DNA of 43,885 nt from Synergistaceae bacterium (GCA_018436785.1 JAHDKR010000011.1:1-43885); one strand, 5' to 3'. Counted from the stretch's first letter, positions 15,773 to 26,047 are shown. Made by a program: numbers and translations. The notes: generated by a model from the letters alone, not told the origin.

Positions 15773-17037
15773 ATCCTTGCGAGGAGCTGCTCGCCCTCTG
15801 CGACTGCAATAATTTCTTCGTCTCGTGCGAACGGCTCTTCCGCCCCGACCTTGAGGGGCGTCCCGTGGTGGTGCTCTCCAGCAACGACGGGGTGATCATC
15901 TCCCGCTCCAACGAGGCGAAGACTCTCGGGATCAAAATGGGGGAGCCCTACTTTCGGGTGCGCGCCTTTCTGGAGCGGCGCGGGGGCGCGGTGTTCTCCA
16001 GCAACTTTCAGCTCTACGAGGAGATATCGGCCAGGGTCATGGAGGTCCTCCGGCGGAGCACGCCGTCCATCGAGGTCTATTCCGTGGACGAGGCGTTTCT
16101 GGAGCTTCCGCCCGCAGCGAGGGAACGCCCGGTCGAATGGGGGCGCGAACTCCGGGCCGCCGTACTGAAGGAGACGGGGATTCCCGTCTCGGTGGGCGTC
16201 GCTCCCGCGAAGACCGCGGCGAAGCTGGCCGCCGAACGGGGCAAGAAGCGGCCGGAGACGGGCGGGGTCTTCGCCCTTCTGCCGGGAGAGGCATGGGACG
16301 ACATTCTCCGGGATGTTCCCGTGGAGGACGTGTGGGGGATCGGGCGGCAGTGGAGCGACTTCCTCCGCAGACGGGGCGTGTCCACGGCCCTCCGCCTGCG
16401 GGACACGCCCGACGACTGGCTGGAGAAGTATCTCGGCGTCCGGGGGTTGCGGACGGCGTGGGAGCTGCGGGGGATACGCTGCTTTCCTATAGAAGAATAT
16501 GAAAAACCCCAGAAGTCCATACACTCCTCCCGCTCGTTCGCCACTCCCGTCCGGAACCGGGAATCTCTCGCCGAGGCGGTGACGGAGTTCGCCCTTACTG
16601 CGGGGCGGCGGCTTCGCTCCCAGCGTTCCCTGGCGGGATGCCTCTCCGTGAGCATCTCCACCAGCCGCTTCCGGAGTCCCTTCTACGGCGCCAGGGAGGA
16701 GGTCGTCCTGGAAACGCCCACGGACAGCGACATCGCCCTCATCAGGGCCGCGACGGGAGCGCTTTCGTCGATCTACAAGGACGGGTGCGACTACGAAAAG
16801 GCGGAGGTGGGGCTGGGACGCCTCTCCTCCGCCGACACGGTGCAGCTTCGCCTCTTCGGAGAAAGAGACGACCGGGGATCGGCCCTCTCCCGGGCGGCGG
16901 ACCGGCTGAACGAACAGGCCGGGCGCAGGCTGCTTCTCCCTGCGGCGCTGCTGGGGGAGAAGGAGTGGCGCCCCCGCAAGGACAGGCACTCGGGAGTGCG
17001 CCTCGAAGACCTGAACACGCTCCCGAAGATTTCGTGA
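15748..17037 (+). CDS. umuC: Y-family DNA polymerase V subunit UmuC
   Basis: Error-prone translesion polymerase. Palm carboxylates are Asp19 in LCDCNNFF and Asp114-Glu115 in YSVDEAF. The steric-gate position after CNNF is Phe24. RPDLEGRPVVVLSSNDG, GVAPAKTAAKLA and the C-terminal little-finger region are all as in UmuC. Length is 429 aa from GTG 15748, like E. coli UmuC (422). I picked this GTG because no ATG lies in the right place, it is preceded by GGGGGGTGG, and it overlaps the umuD-like gene. It completes a two-gene operon with its own strong promoter; induction by DNA damage is inferred from the family. It lacks the MucB/ImuB truncations, so it looks active. Confidence 0.92.
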   Translation: MGHPGAFLNPCEELLALCDCNNFFVSCERLFRPDLEGRPVVVLSSNDGVIISRSNEAKTLGIKMGEPYFRVRAFLERRGGAVFSSNFQLYEEISARVMEVLRRSTPSIEVYSVDEAFLELPPAARERPVEWGRELRAAVLKETGIPVSVGVAPAKTAAKLAAERGKKRPETGGVFALLPGEAWDDILRDVPVEDVWGIGRQWSDFLRRRGVSTALRLRDTPDDWLEKYLGVRGLRTAWELRGIRCFPIEEYEKPQKSIHSSRSFATPVRNRESLAEAVTEFALTAGRRLRSQRSLAGCLSVSISTSRFRSPFYGAREEVVLETPTDSDIALIRAATGALSSIYKDGCDYEKAEVGLGRLSSADTVQLRLFGERDDRGSALSRAADRLNEQAGRRLLLPAALLGEKEWRPRKDRHSGVRLEDLNTLPKIS

Positions 17038-17058
17038 GAGGCGCCGTTCGCCCGTTCC

Positions 17059-17415
17059 TCACTCCGCACCGGAAAGGGGCGATTCGCGCAGCTTTCCACG
17101 CATCTCCTCGAAGTCCTTGGAGTTGGCGAACCATGCGAACGCGCGCGGCAGTTTGCGCTTCTTCCCCTTGCGAAGCAGCATGATCTCGCCGCCTTCCAAA
17201 AACGCCTCGTTCTCCGTCGAGTGCGGCCCCAGAAGCGCCGTGAACGTCAGCGCGCTCCGGCTTTCGTCGAACACGGCGTAGGGCCTTGTGAGCATCAACA
17301 CCCCCACGACGAGAAATACCGATCCCGCGAAAGAAAAGCCTTTTTCCGCCGCGAAGATCAGCGCTGCGACAAAAAGCTGAAAACCTCCTACGGCGATCTT
17401 GTAGCGAATTTTCAT
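17059..17415 (-). CDS. Small membrane protein, 118 aa
   Basis: Two adjacent transmembrane helices (residues 8-24 and 28-44) followed by a cytoplasmic domain of about 70 residues, with the beta-rich look of small bacterial PH-like domains (RPYAVFDESRSALTF...GEIMLLRKGKKRKLP). AAAGGAGGC precedes ATG 17415; an upstream in-frame Met lacks a ribosome site. It follows the giant secreted-protein gene by 121 bp on the same strand, so it may be its partner or immunity protein, but nothing in the sequence proves this. Convergent with umuC. Confidence 0.6.
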   Translation of the reverse strand: MKIRYKIAVGGFQLFVAALIFAAEKGFSFAGSVFLVVGVLMLTRPYAVFDESRSALTFTALLGPHSTENEAFLEGGEIMLLRKGKKRKLPRAFAWFANSKDFEEMRGKLRESPLSGAE

Positions 17416-17439
17416 ATCAACGCCTCCTTTCCGTGCCTT

Positions 17440-17496
17440 CCGCACAGTGCGGAGAGAGGGAAGGCGCAGGCCTCCCGCCCGTTCCTTCCCTCTCTC
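17440..17496 (-). promoter_or_regulatory. Two stem-loops after the giant gene
   Basis: A perfect 13-bp inverted repeat, GAGAGAGGGAAGG / CCTTCCCTCTCTC (17452-17464 and 17484-17496), and next to it CCGCAC-A-GTGCGG (17440-17452). There is no U-run, so this is more like an RNA processing site or attenuator than a classical terminator. Confidence 0.5.
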
Positions 17497-17536
17497 TTCA
17501 TCCGCTTATGCGCTCATGTTTTTCTGCGAACGCTCC

Positions 17537-20500
17537 TTACCGCCCTTGGATCATCCACTTGTTCATCATCTCGATGAAGAGGCCCAGGTCCTCCGCCGCC
17601 TTGTCGGGCGACATCGGGATGTTCCCTCCTCCGGGCGTCTTGCACGACAGCGATTGGATCGCGCGGAGCCCTTGCTCCGGCGTATAGGCTCCCGTAGCGG
17701 TTCCCTGCTCCACCTTCTTGAAGATGTCGAGCGCTGCCTTCAGCCTTGGCGGCAGCGCCGCCGCCGGATCAAGATTTTGGCTTCGCAGGAAGGGCGCCAC
17801 GTGACGCTCGTAGTCCTTGCCCAACTGGCGCATTCCTTCGGCGTACGCTTCGGCCGCTGCGCTCGGGTTCCCCGCGGCTTCAAGGCGTCTGGCGTCGTCG
17901 AACCACTCCTTGGCCTTCCCGGCGACGGTGTCGCGGATGTCCTGCGGGCGGGCCAGCTTTCCCGCCGCCCTGCCCTTCACGATATCGTCGACGAGCTGTC
18001 TGCGCGGTCCGTCCGAAGCCATTCTTCCCGGATTGTACGAGTCCGGGTGCCACGTGCTGGTGACGGTGTGGTCGAGCTGCTTCGACGAAAGCCCCGTTGC
18101 GGCCTGGAGCTTCTGATTGTAAATAGGCGCTGCGATATCGTGATGGACGTCGCCGAGCACCTTGCCTCTTCGGTCCACGAACTGGAAATAGACGTCCCTG
18201 TCGCGGCCGAGCTTCGTCGGATCGACTCCGGAAACCGTCCTGGAGCGAACAAGAATATCTTCTCTCCTCATACCGGGGTTTTTCCTGAGGAACGACTCCA
18301 CCCTGTTCGCGAAGAGCACGTCCTCTCTGGTCAGCCCCGGATTGTCCCTGAGGAACTGGTCTATCTTCGTGCCCGCCTTCGACCCGGCCTGCGGCAGTTC
18401 GGTGCGCACGAAGTCCTCCACCTTCTTGTTGACCGACCGCACCTTGTTCACGATCCCCCGCGCGGTGTTCTTGTCGACGCGCCGGTTGATCTCCTGCAGC
18501 GTCTTGTTCAATTTCGCCCTGAGGGCCGCGGGCACGCTCGGATCGTTGGCGAGCGCCACGGCGGTCTTGTTCTGCTGCAACTGCAGGGCGAGCTTGCGAA
18601 ACTCCTTCTGTTTCGTGGTTGCCTGCAGCTTGTCGATGAGCTTCTTCCCGTCCGCGATGCGTTTCTCCGCGTTTCGTTTCGCGGCCTGCCCCGCCTGCGA
18701 ACCGGCGAAGTTGCCTCCTGCGGCTCCGGCCTGCGCCGCGGCGCGGTTCCCCCAGAGATGGCGCTCCTTCGTCAGCTCCTTCCACGTCCAGGAGGCGAGG
18801 TCGCGGATCTGCCGCTCCTCCATTCCCGTAAGCCTGGAGAGGCGATTCATCGCCGCCGGGCCCATCCAGGCCGTTCTCTGGGCGAACTTCGAGAGCATGG
18901 TCTTCCCCGTCTCGGTGTTCATCAGATAGGCGACGCCCTTGGGACCGAGCTTCACCATCCCGTGGATCGCGCCGCGCAGTCCGAGCATCATGGCCGCGCG
19001 CTCCGGCGTCATGGCCTCTCCGGAGAGCGTCTCCCCGGTGATGATCGAGAGCACGTCCATCGCCGGGCCGACGTAGGGCAGCGACCAGAGCGCCTGCTCC
19101 GTCAGCTGCTGATTCGCCTTGATCTCCGTCATCATGGCGTCGGCGGCCAGGCCGAGCGCTTCGTCGAACTTGCCCAACGCTTCACCGCGCGCCTTCAGGC
19201 CCTGGTAGATCATCTGCGGATCGCCGGAGGCCAGCAGGCGGAGATACCATGCGCGGGCGCCGTTCTCCATGGCTTCGCGCCAGCGCTTGTTCGCCTCGAC
19301 GTCGTCCGGCGACGGCTTGGGCATGGAGGTCAGCCCGAGCGACTGCAGGAACGTCGGCAGCTCGTCGGGGTGCTCCAGCCTCCCCGCCCTCCGGATCAGG
19401 GCGTCCTGGAAACGTTCAAACGCCGCGGTGTCGATGCCCCTGTCGCGCAGATGCTGCAGAAGCTTCTTCACCATTTCGTCGTACTCTTTCGTCCCCGGCT
19501 TGGGCAGGTCGAGCTTCTTCAACCAGTCGGGGAGCTGGAACTTCACATTGATGTTCGGCCTGTTGGTGCAGTACCAGTCTTTCTGGACGGTTTCCACGGC
19601 CACGCAGCCGCCCGGATCGTTTTGCAGCCCCGACGGTGGCGTGAAGGGCGAGCTCGGGTCGGTGTCGGCGGCGTCGAACGGTTCCAGGGGGCACTCGTAC
19701 ATCGGGTCCTGCTCGGGAGCGTCCGGATTGCCCTTCGGCTCCACCCACGCTTCGAGATCCAGAGGCTCCGTTTCTTCGTCCAGCCCGTCGAATCCGTCGA
19801 AGAGGTCGGTTTCGGTGAAGAACTCCTCTCCGGTAATCTCCTCGTCGTCGGGTTCGTCGCCGACGTCCTCGCCGCCCTCTTCCTCGATCTCGATCTCCTC
19901 GGGTTCCAGCGGCTCTTCCTCTTCAAGATCGCCGCCCGCGTCGAGCCACGAGTCGTCGTCCTCGTCCTCCTCGGCAGGCAGCAGGAAGTCGGAGGGCCCC
20001 GTCACATCGACGGTTCCCACATCGGGAATGTCGATCGTCCCGGGATCCTGCGCCGTCTCCGGCTCCTGATCATCCCCTCCGGGCAGAGGACCGTCTTCCG
20101 CACCCTCCGGCCCCTCATGATCCGGAGGCGTCCCGCCCTCGGGGGGCATTCCCATGAGCTCTTGTATCTGGTCGAGAAGGGAGTCGACCTCTTCGTCCCC
20201 GCCGGGAATCTCCGTCATTTGGGGAGGCGTTTCATCTCCTGGCTCTTGCTCCTCATGCGCTTCAGGCGCTTCCGGAGGTATCTCCGGCGCATCCTTTTTG
20301 TCCTTTTCTGGGGTGTCTTCCTCCGCTGCGCGCTGCCCGGTGGAGGTCACGTCGACGGAGAGCACCCTTTCGGCTCGCTTCGCGTCGAGCAGTCTGACCT
20401 CGATGTCGTTTTTCCCGAAGCGCAGCGGAATACGCTCCTCCGCCGTCCCCTGCGTCACGCGCATCGGCGTCCACGGCCCCTGATTCACTCTGTACGCCGC

Positions 20501-23500
20501 CGCGGCCACGTTCGCTTCGCAGCGCACCTTCAGCATCGTGTGCCGCTCGTCGAGAGTGCTGCCGGATACCGGCTCCAGAATTTCGCCGTCGGGAAGCGGC
20601 GCCTCGACGACGATCTTTGCCGTCGTCTCCGTGACGTTACCGCTGCCGTCGAGCGCACGGACCGTGATCACGCGCTCGCCCGGCTGGATCACTCCTTTTG
20701 CCGTGAACATGCCGTCCGCTTCGCGCTGAAGCCGCGACCAGAGTCCCTGATCGATTTTCGCCTCGACGCGGGCGACGCGTACATCGTCCATCGCGTGCGC
20801 CTTGATCTTCAGAATCGTCCCGTCGAGCTTCCCGCCGTCGGCAGGCTCCAGCAGGTCGAGCGTCGGCCGTTGGTCGTCGCCGCCCACCTCGGCCCAGATG
20901 TACGCCGAGTTCTCAGGGCGGTTATCCGGGTTCAGCGAGAGCTTCAGGCGGTGTTTGCCCGGAGGTAGTGAGAAGGTAAAGCGAACCGGTATTTCTCCCG
21001 TCACCGGAACGAAGGGGATGTAGCTTCTCCGTAGCTCTCGCTCCGTCCCGTTCGGATCGGCGATGCTCAGAACGACGCCGACGTTGTACCCCGGCATCGC
21101 GCCAAGGTTCCGCAGCGTCGCGGTCAGCGTGGTCTCGGCCCCGGCTTTGAGCGAGCCGCCCTCGGGAAGCGAGATTCCCTGCGAGGAGATGCTGATCTTC
21201 GCCCTGTCGGCGATCACGCCCTCCATGGAGCGGGCCGCCGCCTCCGCTTCCTCGCGCGACTCCGCGACGGTCCATGCGCGCGCCGCGTTGAGGCGCGTCA
21301 CCAGCCGGAAGTCGCTGTTCACGACGTAGTGGCCGCCCCTCAGGTGGCGCGAGACGATCTCGACGCCGTTCCCTTCAGGTTCGCCGCTCGCTCCGAAACG
21401 GATCGCCGACGCGGGAACCGGGAAGCGGTAGTTCCCCTCGGGGATCGCGTTCTTGACCGTGCCGATCACCTGACCGTTCATCACGATGTCGAGGTCGTGC
21501 GGCTCGTAGGTTCCGCGGTTCCATGGAAGGGTGAAGGTCATCTCGAGCCAGGCGTCCAGCAGGTTGGTCTCCTCCCACCCCTTCGCGCTCTTGAGCGCCG
21601 AGTAGTCGAAGCGGCCGTCGAAGCCGACGTCGGCACGGACGAAGTCGATCTCCCCGTCCCCGCTCGCGTCCTCTCCGACCCAGAGGATGCGCTCCTCCTG
21701 GTCGATGTAGCTCCATCGGTCGATCCTCCCGTCGCCGTTGGAATCGATCCCGTTCCCCCACATGGAGGCGTCGATGTAGTCGGGCGTCAGGAAGGCCGCG
21801 GAGAGCGCCCTGGCCTCAAGGAGCACACGCTCATCTTCATCCGCCGTCTCCTCCGGCATCTTCGGCATCAGGTTGACGCCGAAGATCTCCTTCCCTTCGG
21901 GAAGCGCCAGGTGGACAGGGAACGACGACTCCGTGGCGATGGACTTCGCCGTCACCGCGCCCCGCGCCTCGCGGAACCCCTCGTAGAGCCTCGGCGTCAC
22001 GATGAGCTCCACCGACTGCCCCGAGGGGAGAAATCCGTGGTTAATCGCCGGGGAGACCTTCAGCTCTGCCGTGTCCGTAAAGACCGACAGGTCGGTGAGA
22101 CTGTCCCCCCTGTTCACCAGGCGCAGACGGCGTCCCGGCCCCTTCGGCGCTTCGCCGAGATCCTCCCACTCCAGCTTCACGACGGGGAGGCGCACCTCCA
22201 CCTCCACCTCCGCCTCGTCGGCGAAGCCGTTCACGGAACTGATCTTGACGGGGAAGACGTGCTTTGGCTTCACGGCATTCTGCGCGTTGAGGACGAGCAG
22301 GAACTCCCGCTCCTCGCCCGGCGCCAGATCGAACGGCTCCCCCTCCGACCCCTCGCCGACGAAGCCGATGAAGAGCCCCTCCTCCTCAAGCTTGCCGGAG
22401 GTGAGCACAACTTTCATCGCCTCCTCGGCGTGGTTTCTGACCGAAATGGGGAACCGCTGGTCGTAGGTGCGCTCGATGGACGCGCCGTAGCGGCTTTTGC
22501 CGAAGGCGAGCCCCTTGACCCGCGTGAGGGTCCGCACCGGCCCCTCCTCGCTCCCTCCGAGCGGCTGGAACTCGTACGCCGTTCCGGATTCCAGATCCTC
22601 AAGGAATACGGCGTGTTCGCGGCCGCTCTCGCCCACGATCTCCGTCCACTCTTCCGTCCCCTTCGCCCTGTAGCGGACCTTCGTCGGCGAGAACTCCCCG
22701 CTCGACCAGCTCACGCGGACCTGGTTGCCGGAAAGCACGGCCCCGTCCGCCGGACGCAGGCCGAAGTACTCGGAAATTGAGATCCGGCGCTCGACGGTTG
22801 CGGATTCGCCCCGCCCGTCGACGGCTTTGAACGTGAAGAGATGCTCCTTCGCCGCGCGGGGAAGGCTCTTCCACGGCACCTCGAACGTATAGGGGGGCGT
22901 GTAGGCGGGCGGGAGCTGCGTTCCGTCGACCGAGGCCTCGATGCGCGCAATGGGCGAGCCGCTGTAGCTCATGGCCCTGGCGCGCGCCGGAGCCTCATCC
23001 TCCACGCGCTGCCCCTCTCCCGGAACGTCGACCGTCAGGTGAATCCCCGTCCGCTCCCGTGGGCCGGAGACGTCCACCCAGAAGGGAAGCCGCGTCGTCG
23101 CGCCGCCCTCGCCTTGCATCAGCGCGGCGGCCTTGTACAGCCCCTCCGCGGGGTAGCGCCACGTGGCCGTGTCGCCCGGACGGAATGAAAAGTCGGTTTT
23201 CCCGTCGCCCGTCGCGTCGACTTCTATTGTGCGTGCGCGGGGGATCTGCATGTGCGCCCACGCGCTCCGGGTGAAGGTCACGAGCGTCGGCGTCACGGCG
23301 TCGGGAACCGCCTTGAGCTCGTCGCCTGTTATCTGCGCGTCGTCCGGACGAACCTGGACGAAGCCGGGCTGAACGGAGTACGCGTTGTTGTTCCACTCCC
23401 CCAGTTCAAGCCGGTAGCGCGTCGGTCCCTCCGCTTCGAACTTTCCGTTGTAGGAAGCGCCGGAGAGATCTATCTTCTTTAGCTCCGCTCCCGTCCTGTC

Positions 23501-26047
23501 GTCGTAGAGGCGCGCGCGGATCCAGATGTTCCCAGGCTTCCATATCTTCAGCCAGAACGGCCCCTGCTGTGCGATGTCGAAGAGAAAGACGTCCCTGTCG
23601 CCTCCGTGATCGATGAAAAACGGGCGCGCTTCTCCCGGCGTGAGCGTGCGGACCGCGTCCTCGGCCAGCGGTACGCTCTCTTCCGGCTCGGACCGCTGGA
23701 GCACCGCACGGAGAGAGTAGATGCCGGGGTTGGAGGCGTTGTTGTTCCACTCCCGGAGGCGAATGAAATAAGCTCCGGGGAGAACGGGGTTTTCCCATGT
23801 GAATTCAGAGGAGGGGCGTGAATATCCTACGTCGGCGAGCTGCTCGGCGTTCCCGCCGTGGAGAGCGAGCCGCACCCAGATACCCGGAGGGGTCGCCCCC
23901 TCCAGGCGGAGGATACCCGGATGGTCGACGTCGATGCGGAACCAGTCGTTGTCGCCGTTCGGGAGCAGGTTGCCGCGCGTCCACTCGTTCAGTTCGAGCG
24001 GAGAGGCCGTATCCGGCGAGTCGTTCCGCCCCTGGGCGTCGAGCTGATCGCACGGCTCGAAGAACGTCCCCAGGATGTAGGGCGACGGGTCGGCGGCGTT
24101 GTCGTTCCACTCCCTTACCTGGAGGAAGACCGTCGCAGGTCCGTCAGCGTGCCAGGCAAGATCACCGCGAGGTCCGCTCGCTCCGGCGTCGGTCAGCCGC
24201 ACGCCTTTCGTGTCGAAGAGCGTGATGCGCTGCCATACAGAAGGGGAACGGAGCAGGAACGCCTTAAAGACGCCCGCGCTCGGGAGCGTCGCCTGGTACC
24301 AGTCCCTGTCCCCCTGGGGGAAGATCGTCCCGCCGCGCAGCGAGGCGAGCGGAAGCGGCCTGAAGATACGGACAGAGGCCTCCTCCTGCTTCGCGTCGTC
24401 CATGCCGTCGTCTTCGATCTCCTCGATGCGGAGCGTGTAGGGATCAAGACTGGCGGCGTTGTTGTTCCATTCCCTGACGTCGACGACGTACGCGCCGGGG
24501 TCGAGCCTGTAGACGGCCTCCGCCGTCGCCGCCGAACAGCCGAGGTTCGCTATCTCGGCGCCGTCGGACCGGAACAGATAGGCGCGTATCCAGATATTCT
24601 CCGGCCGTTGGAGCCAGAGGCGTACCTGGCCGGGCCGCTTGATCTCGAACCGGAAGTGATTCCTGTCCCCGCGCGGGAGGATATACCCTCGAACCTCCTC
24701 GCCCGTCCGGAAAGCCCGTGCCGAGGAGAGCTCCGCGTTCGGAGAATGCGGGTCGGAGGCCCAGCGGCACTGGATCGTACAGGTCATGGGCAACGTCGCC
24801 GCCTTATTGTTGTTCCACTCCCGGGCCTGGAGCACGTACTCGCCTGCCGGAAGCGCCCCGGCGTCGAAGAGCGCGCTCTCTCCGGAGAGCCCCCAGTTGC
24901 CGATCTCCGTTCCGTCCGCCGCGTGCAGATGGAAGCGTAACCACGGATTCTGTCCTCTGTTCGCGTCCAGTCCGACCCATGCGGGGTACGGCAGATGGAA
25001 GCGGAAGAACTTGTTCTCTCCCGCGTTTTCGATGACAAACTCTACTGGAGCGCCGGTCCTGATCCGCTGCGCCGAGGAAAAATCGAGATTGCCGGGCTGT
25101 TCAGCGATCTTCTCCGCCGAATTGAGCTGCACTTCCACGGACGCCGTCCGACCGAGAAGGACGGGGACGAGCATCGGCTCGTACCCGTCGGCTTCGGCGC
25201 GCACTGTGACGGCGCTCCTGCTGAGCGTCATCCTGCCGTCGGCGCCTGCGCGGTTGAGCCGCCCGATCTTGAGGCCGGCAAAGGCCGCCGATCCGCTCGC
25301 GTCCGTCGTCTTCTGGGCGATCTCTCCCCGGGGCCACGCCTCGGCGAGAACGACGCGCGCGCCCGGGATCTCCTTACCTCCGTCGCCGTCCCTTACGGTC
25401 ACGGTGAGCGAGGCCGTATCGAAGAGCGGCGCAAGCGACCACGAGACCTCCTGCATATTCGGCGCGACCTGGAGGTCGAAGGACTTCGGCGCGCATCCGG
25501 AATGGCTCAACTCGACTTTGTAGACGCCGGGCGGAAGCCCGGACACGACGAAGGCGCCGTCCCAGCCGGTCATGAACTCCACAGGCCCCTGAATCGTGGA
25601 CTTCACGCTCTTCGGAGCGATGGAGACGCGCACGCCCGGCAAGGGCTGCTCCGCACCTTCAAGAAGCACCTTCCCCGAGATCTTGCTCCAGACGACCGGA
25701 TTGAGCTTGACGCCGAGAGGACGCCGCACTCCGGCCGCCAGATCGACATTTCCACGGAAGGCGTCGTAGTCTATGTGTTCAACGGCGAGACGCTGTTTTC
25801 CCTCGGGGATGCCGTCGAAGACGGCCCTTCCGTCCGCGCCGGACGGGGCGTACCTGCCCCCGAGAAAGACCGTCACTCCGGAGAGGAGCGTTCCGTCCTG
25901 CGCCTTGACCTCGACCTGCACAGGGCCGGGAGCTTTTCTCTCCTGCGCTCCGGCGTACGGGAGCGCGGCGAAAAAGAGAAGACAGCACACCGACAGAAGC
26001 GTCGGAAGGCTGCGGAGGATAGTGCGGATTCTGTTCGCACACTGCAT
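17537..26047 (-). CDS. Giant exported modular protein with polymorphic-toxin-like C terminus
   Basis: 2836 aa. In order: a signal peptide (1-34, cut near AGA-Q); three carboxypeptidase-regulatory-like beta domains (42-115, 124-206, 212-308); five tandem pre-peptidase-C-like repeats of about 118 residues (320-900), each closing with a (R/G)EWN(N/D)N motif at 409, 525, 645, 765 and 883; a PKD-like domain (930-992); Ig/FN3-like domains (1000-1390); two Ca-loop-like DxNGDGxxD segments (1435-1469); more Ig-like domains (1610-1905); an acidic Pro/Glu/Asp linker (1906-2110); and a helical C-terminal region. The last contains a hydrophobic pre-toxin-like stretch (2318-2378) and a unique domain (2610-2836). 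Start ATG 26047 has AAAGGAGAG upstream. A secreted adhesin-like or toxin-delivery protein is inferred; no enzymatic motif is certain. Confidence 0.78.
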   Translation of the reverse strand: MQCANRIRTILRSLPTLLSVCCLLFFAALPYAGAQERKAPGPVQVEVKAQDGTLLSGVTVFLGGRYAPSGADGRAVFDGIPEGKQRLAVEHIDYDAFRGNVDLAAGVRRPLGVKLNPVVWSKISGKVLLEGAEQPLPGVRVSIAPKSVKSTIQGPVEFMTGWDGAFVVSGLPPGVYKVELSHSGCAPKSFDLQVAPNMQEVSWSLAPLFDTASLTVTVRDGDGGKEIPGARVVLAEAWPRGEIAQKTTDASGSAAFAGLKIGRLNRAGADGRMTLSRSAVTVRAEADGYEPMLVPVLLGRTASVEVQLNSAEKIAEQPGNLDFSSAQRIRTGAPVEFVIENAGENKFFRFHLPYPAWVGLDANRGQNPWLRFHLHAADGTEIGNWGLSGESALFDAGALPAGEYVLQAREWNNNKAATLPMTCTIQCRWASDPHSPNAELSSARAFRTGEEVRGYILPRGDRNHFRFEIKRPGQVRLWLQRPENIWIRAYLFRSDGAEIANLGCSAATAEAVYRLDPGAYVVDVREWNNNAASLDPYTLRIEEIEDDGMDDAKQEEASVRIFRPLPLASLRGGTIFPQGDRDWYQATLPSAGVFKAFLLRSPSVWQRITLFDTKGVRLTDAGASGPRGDLAWHADGPATVFLQVREWNDNAADPSPYILGTFFEPCDQLDAQGRNDSPDTASPLELNEWTRGNLLPNGDNDWFRIDVDHPGILRLEGATPPGIWVRLALHGGNAEQLADVGYSRPSSEFTWENPVLPGAYFIRLREWNNNASNPGIYSLRAVLQRSEPEESVPLAEDAVRTLTPGEARPFFIDHGGDRDVFLFDIAQQGPFWLKIWKPGNIWIRARLYDDRTGAELKKIDLSGASYNGKFEAEGPTRYRLELGEWNNNAYSVQPGFVQVRPDDAQITGDELKAVPDAVTPTLVTFTRSAWAHMQIPRARTIEVDATGDGKTDFSFRPGDTATWRYPAEGLYKAAALMQGEGGATTRLPFWVDVSGPRERTGIHLTVDVPGEGQRVEDEAPARARAMSYSGSPIARIEASVDGTQLPPAYTPPYTFEVPWKSLPRAAKEHLFTFKAVDGRGESATVERRISISEYFGLRPADGAVLSGNQVRVSWSSGEFSPTKVRYRAKGTEEWTEIVGESGREHAVFLEDLESGTAYEFQPLGGSEEGPVRTLTRVKGLAFGKSRYGASIERTYDQRFPISVRNHAEEAMKVVLTSGKLEEEGLFIGFVGEGSEGEPFDLAPGEEREFLLVLNAQNAVKPKHVFPVKISSVNGFADEAEVEVEVRLPVVKLEWEDLGEAPKGPGRRLRLVNRGDSLTDLSVFTDTAELKVSPAINHGFLPSGQSVELIVTPRLYEGFREARGAVTAKSIATESSFPVHLALPEGKEIFGVNLMPKMPEETADEDERVLLEARALSAAFLTPDYIDASMWGNGIDSNGDGRIDRWSYIDQEERILWVGEDASGDGEIDFVRADVGFDGRFDYSALKSAKGWEETNLLDAWLEMTFTLPWNRGTYEPHDLDIVMNGQVIGTVKNAIPEGNYRFPVPASAIRFGASGEPEGNGVEIVSRHLRGGHYVVNSDFRLVTRLNAARAWTVAESREEAEAAARSMEGVIADRAKISISSQGISLPEGGSLKAGAETTLTATLRNLGAMPGYNVGVVLSIADPNGTERELRRSYIPFVPVTGEIPVRFTFSLPPGKHRLKLSLNPDNRPENSAYIWAEVGGDDQRPTLDLLEPADGGKLDGTILKIKAHAMDDVRVARVEAKIDQGLWSRLQREADGMFTAKGVIQPGERVITVRALDGSGNVTETTAKIVVEAPLPDGEILEPVSGSTLDERHTMLKVRCEANVAAAAYRVNQGPWTPMRVTQGTAEERIPLRFGKNDIEVRLLDAKRAERVLSVDVTSTGQRAAEEDTPEKDKKDAPEIPPEAPEAHEEQEPGDETPPQMTEIPGGDEEVDSLLDQIQELMGMPPEGGTPPDHEGPEGAEDGPLPGGDDQEPETAQDPGTIDIPDVGTVDVTGPSDFLLPAEEDEDDDSWLDAGGDLEEEEPLEPEEIEIEEEGGEDVGDEPDDEEITGEEFFTETDLFDGFDGLDEETEPLDLEAWVEPKGNPDAPEQDPMYECPLEPFDAADTDPSSPFTPPSGLQNDPGGCVAVETVQKDWYCTNRPNINVKFQLPDWLKKLDLPKPGTKEYDEMVKKLLQHLRDRGIDTAAFERFQDALIRRAGRLEHPDELPTFLQSLGLTSMPKPSPDDVEANKRWREAMENGARAWYLRLLASGDPQMIYQGLKARGEALGKFDEALGLAADAMMTEIKANQQLTEQALWSLPYVGPAMDVLSIITGETLSGEAMTPERAAMMLGLRGAIHGMVKLGPKGVAYLMNTETGKTMLSKFAQRTAWMGPAAMNRLSRLTGMEERQIRDLASWTWKELTKERHLWGNRAAAQAGAAGGNFAGSQAGQAAKRNAEKRIADGKKLIDKLQATTKQKEFRKLALQLQQNKTAVALANDPSVPAALRAKLNKTLQEINRRVDKNTARGIVNKVRSVNKKVEDFVRTELPQAGSKAGTKIDQFLRDNPGLTREDVLFANRVESFLRKNPGMRREDILVRSRTVSGVDPTKLGRDRDVYFQFVDRRGKVLGDVHHDIAAPIYNQKLQAATGLSSKQLDHTVTSTWHPDSYNPGRMASDGPRRQLVDDIVKGRAAGKLARPQDIRDTVAGKAKEWFDDARRLEAAGNPSAAAEAYAEGMRQLGKDYERHVAPFLRSQNLDPAAALPPRLKAALDIFKKVEQGTATGAYTPEQGLRAIQSLSCKTPGGGNIPMSPDKAAEDLGLFIEMMNKWMIQGR

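Noticed and set aside
17447..20968. Long open frame opposite the giant gene (over 1100 codons)
   Set aside because: It is the complement of a well-supported coding frame in GC-rich DNA; it is Arg/Leu/His rich with no domain or ribosome site.
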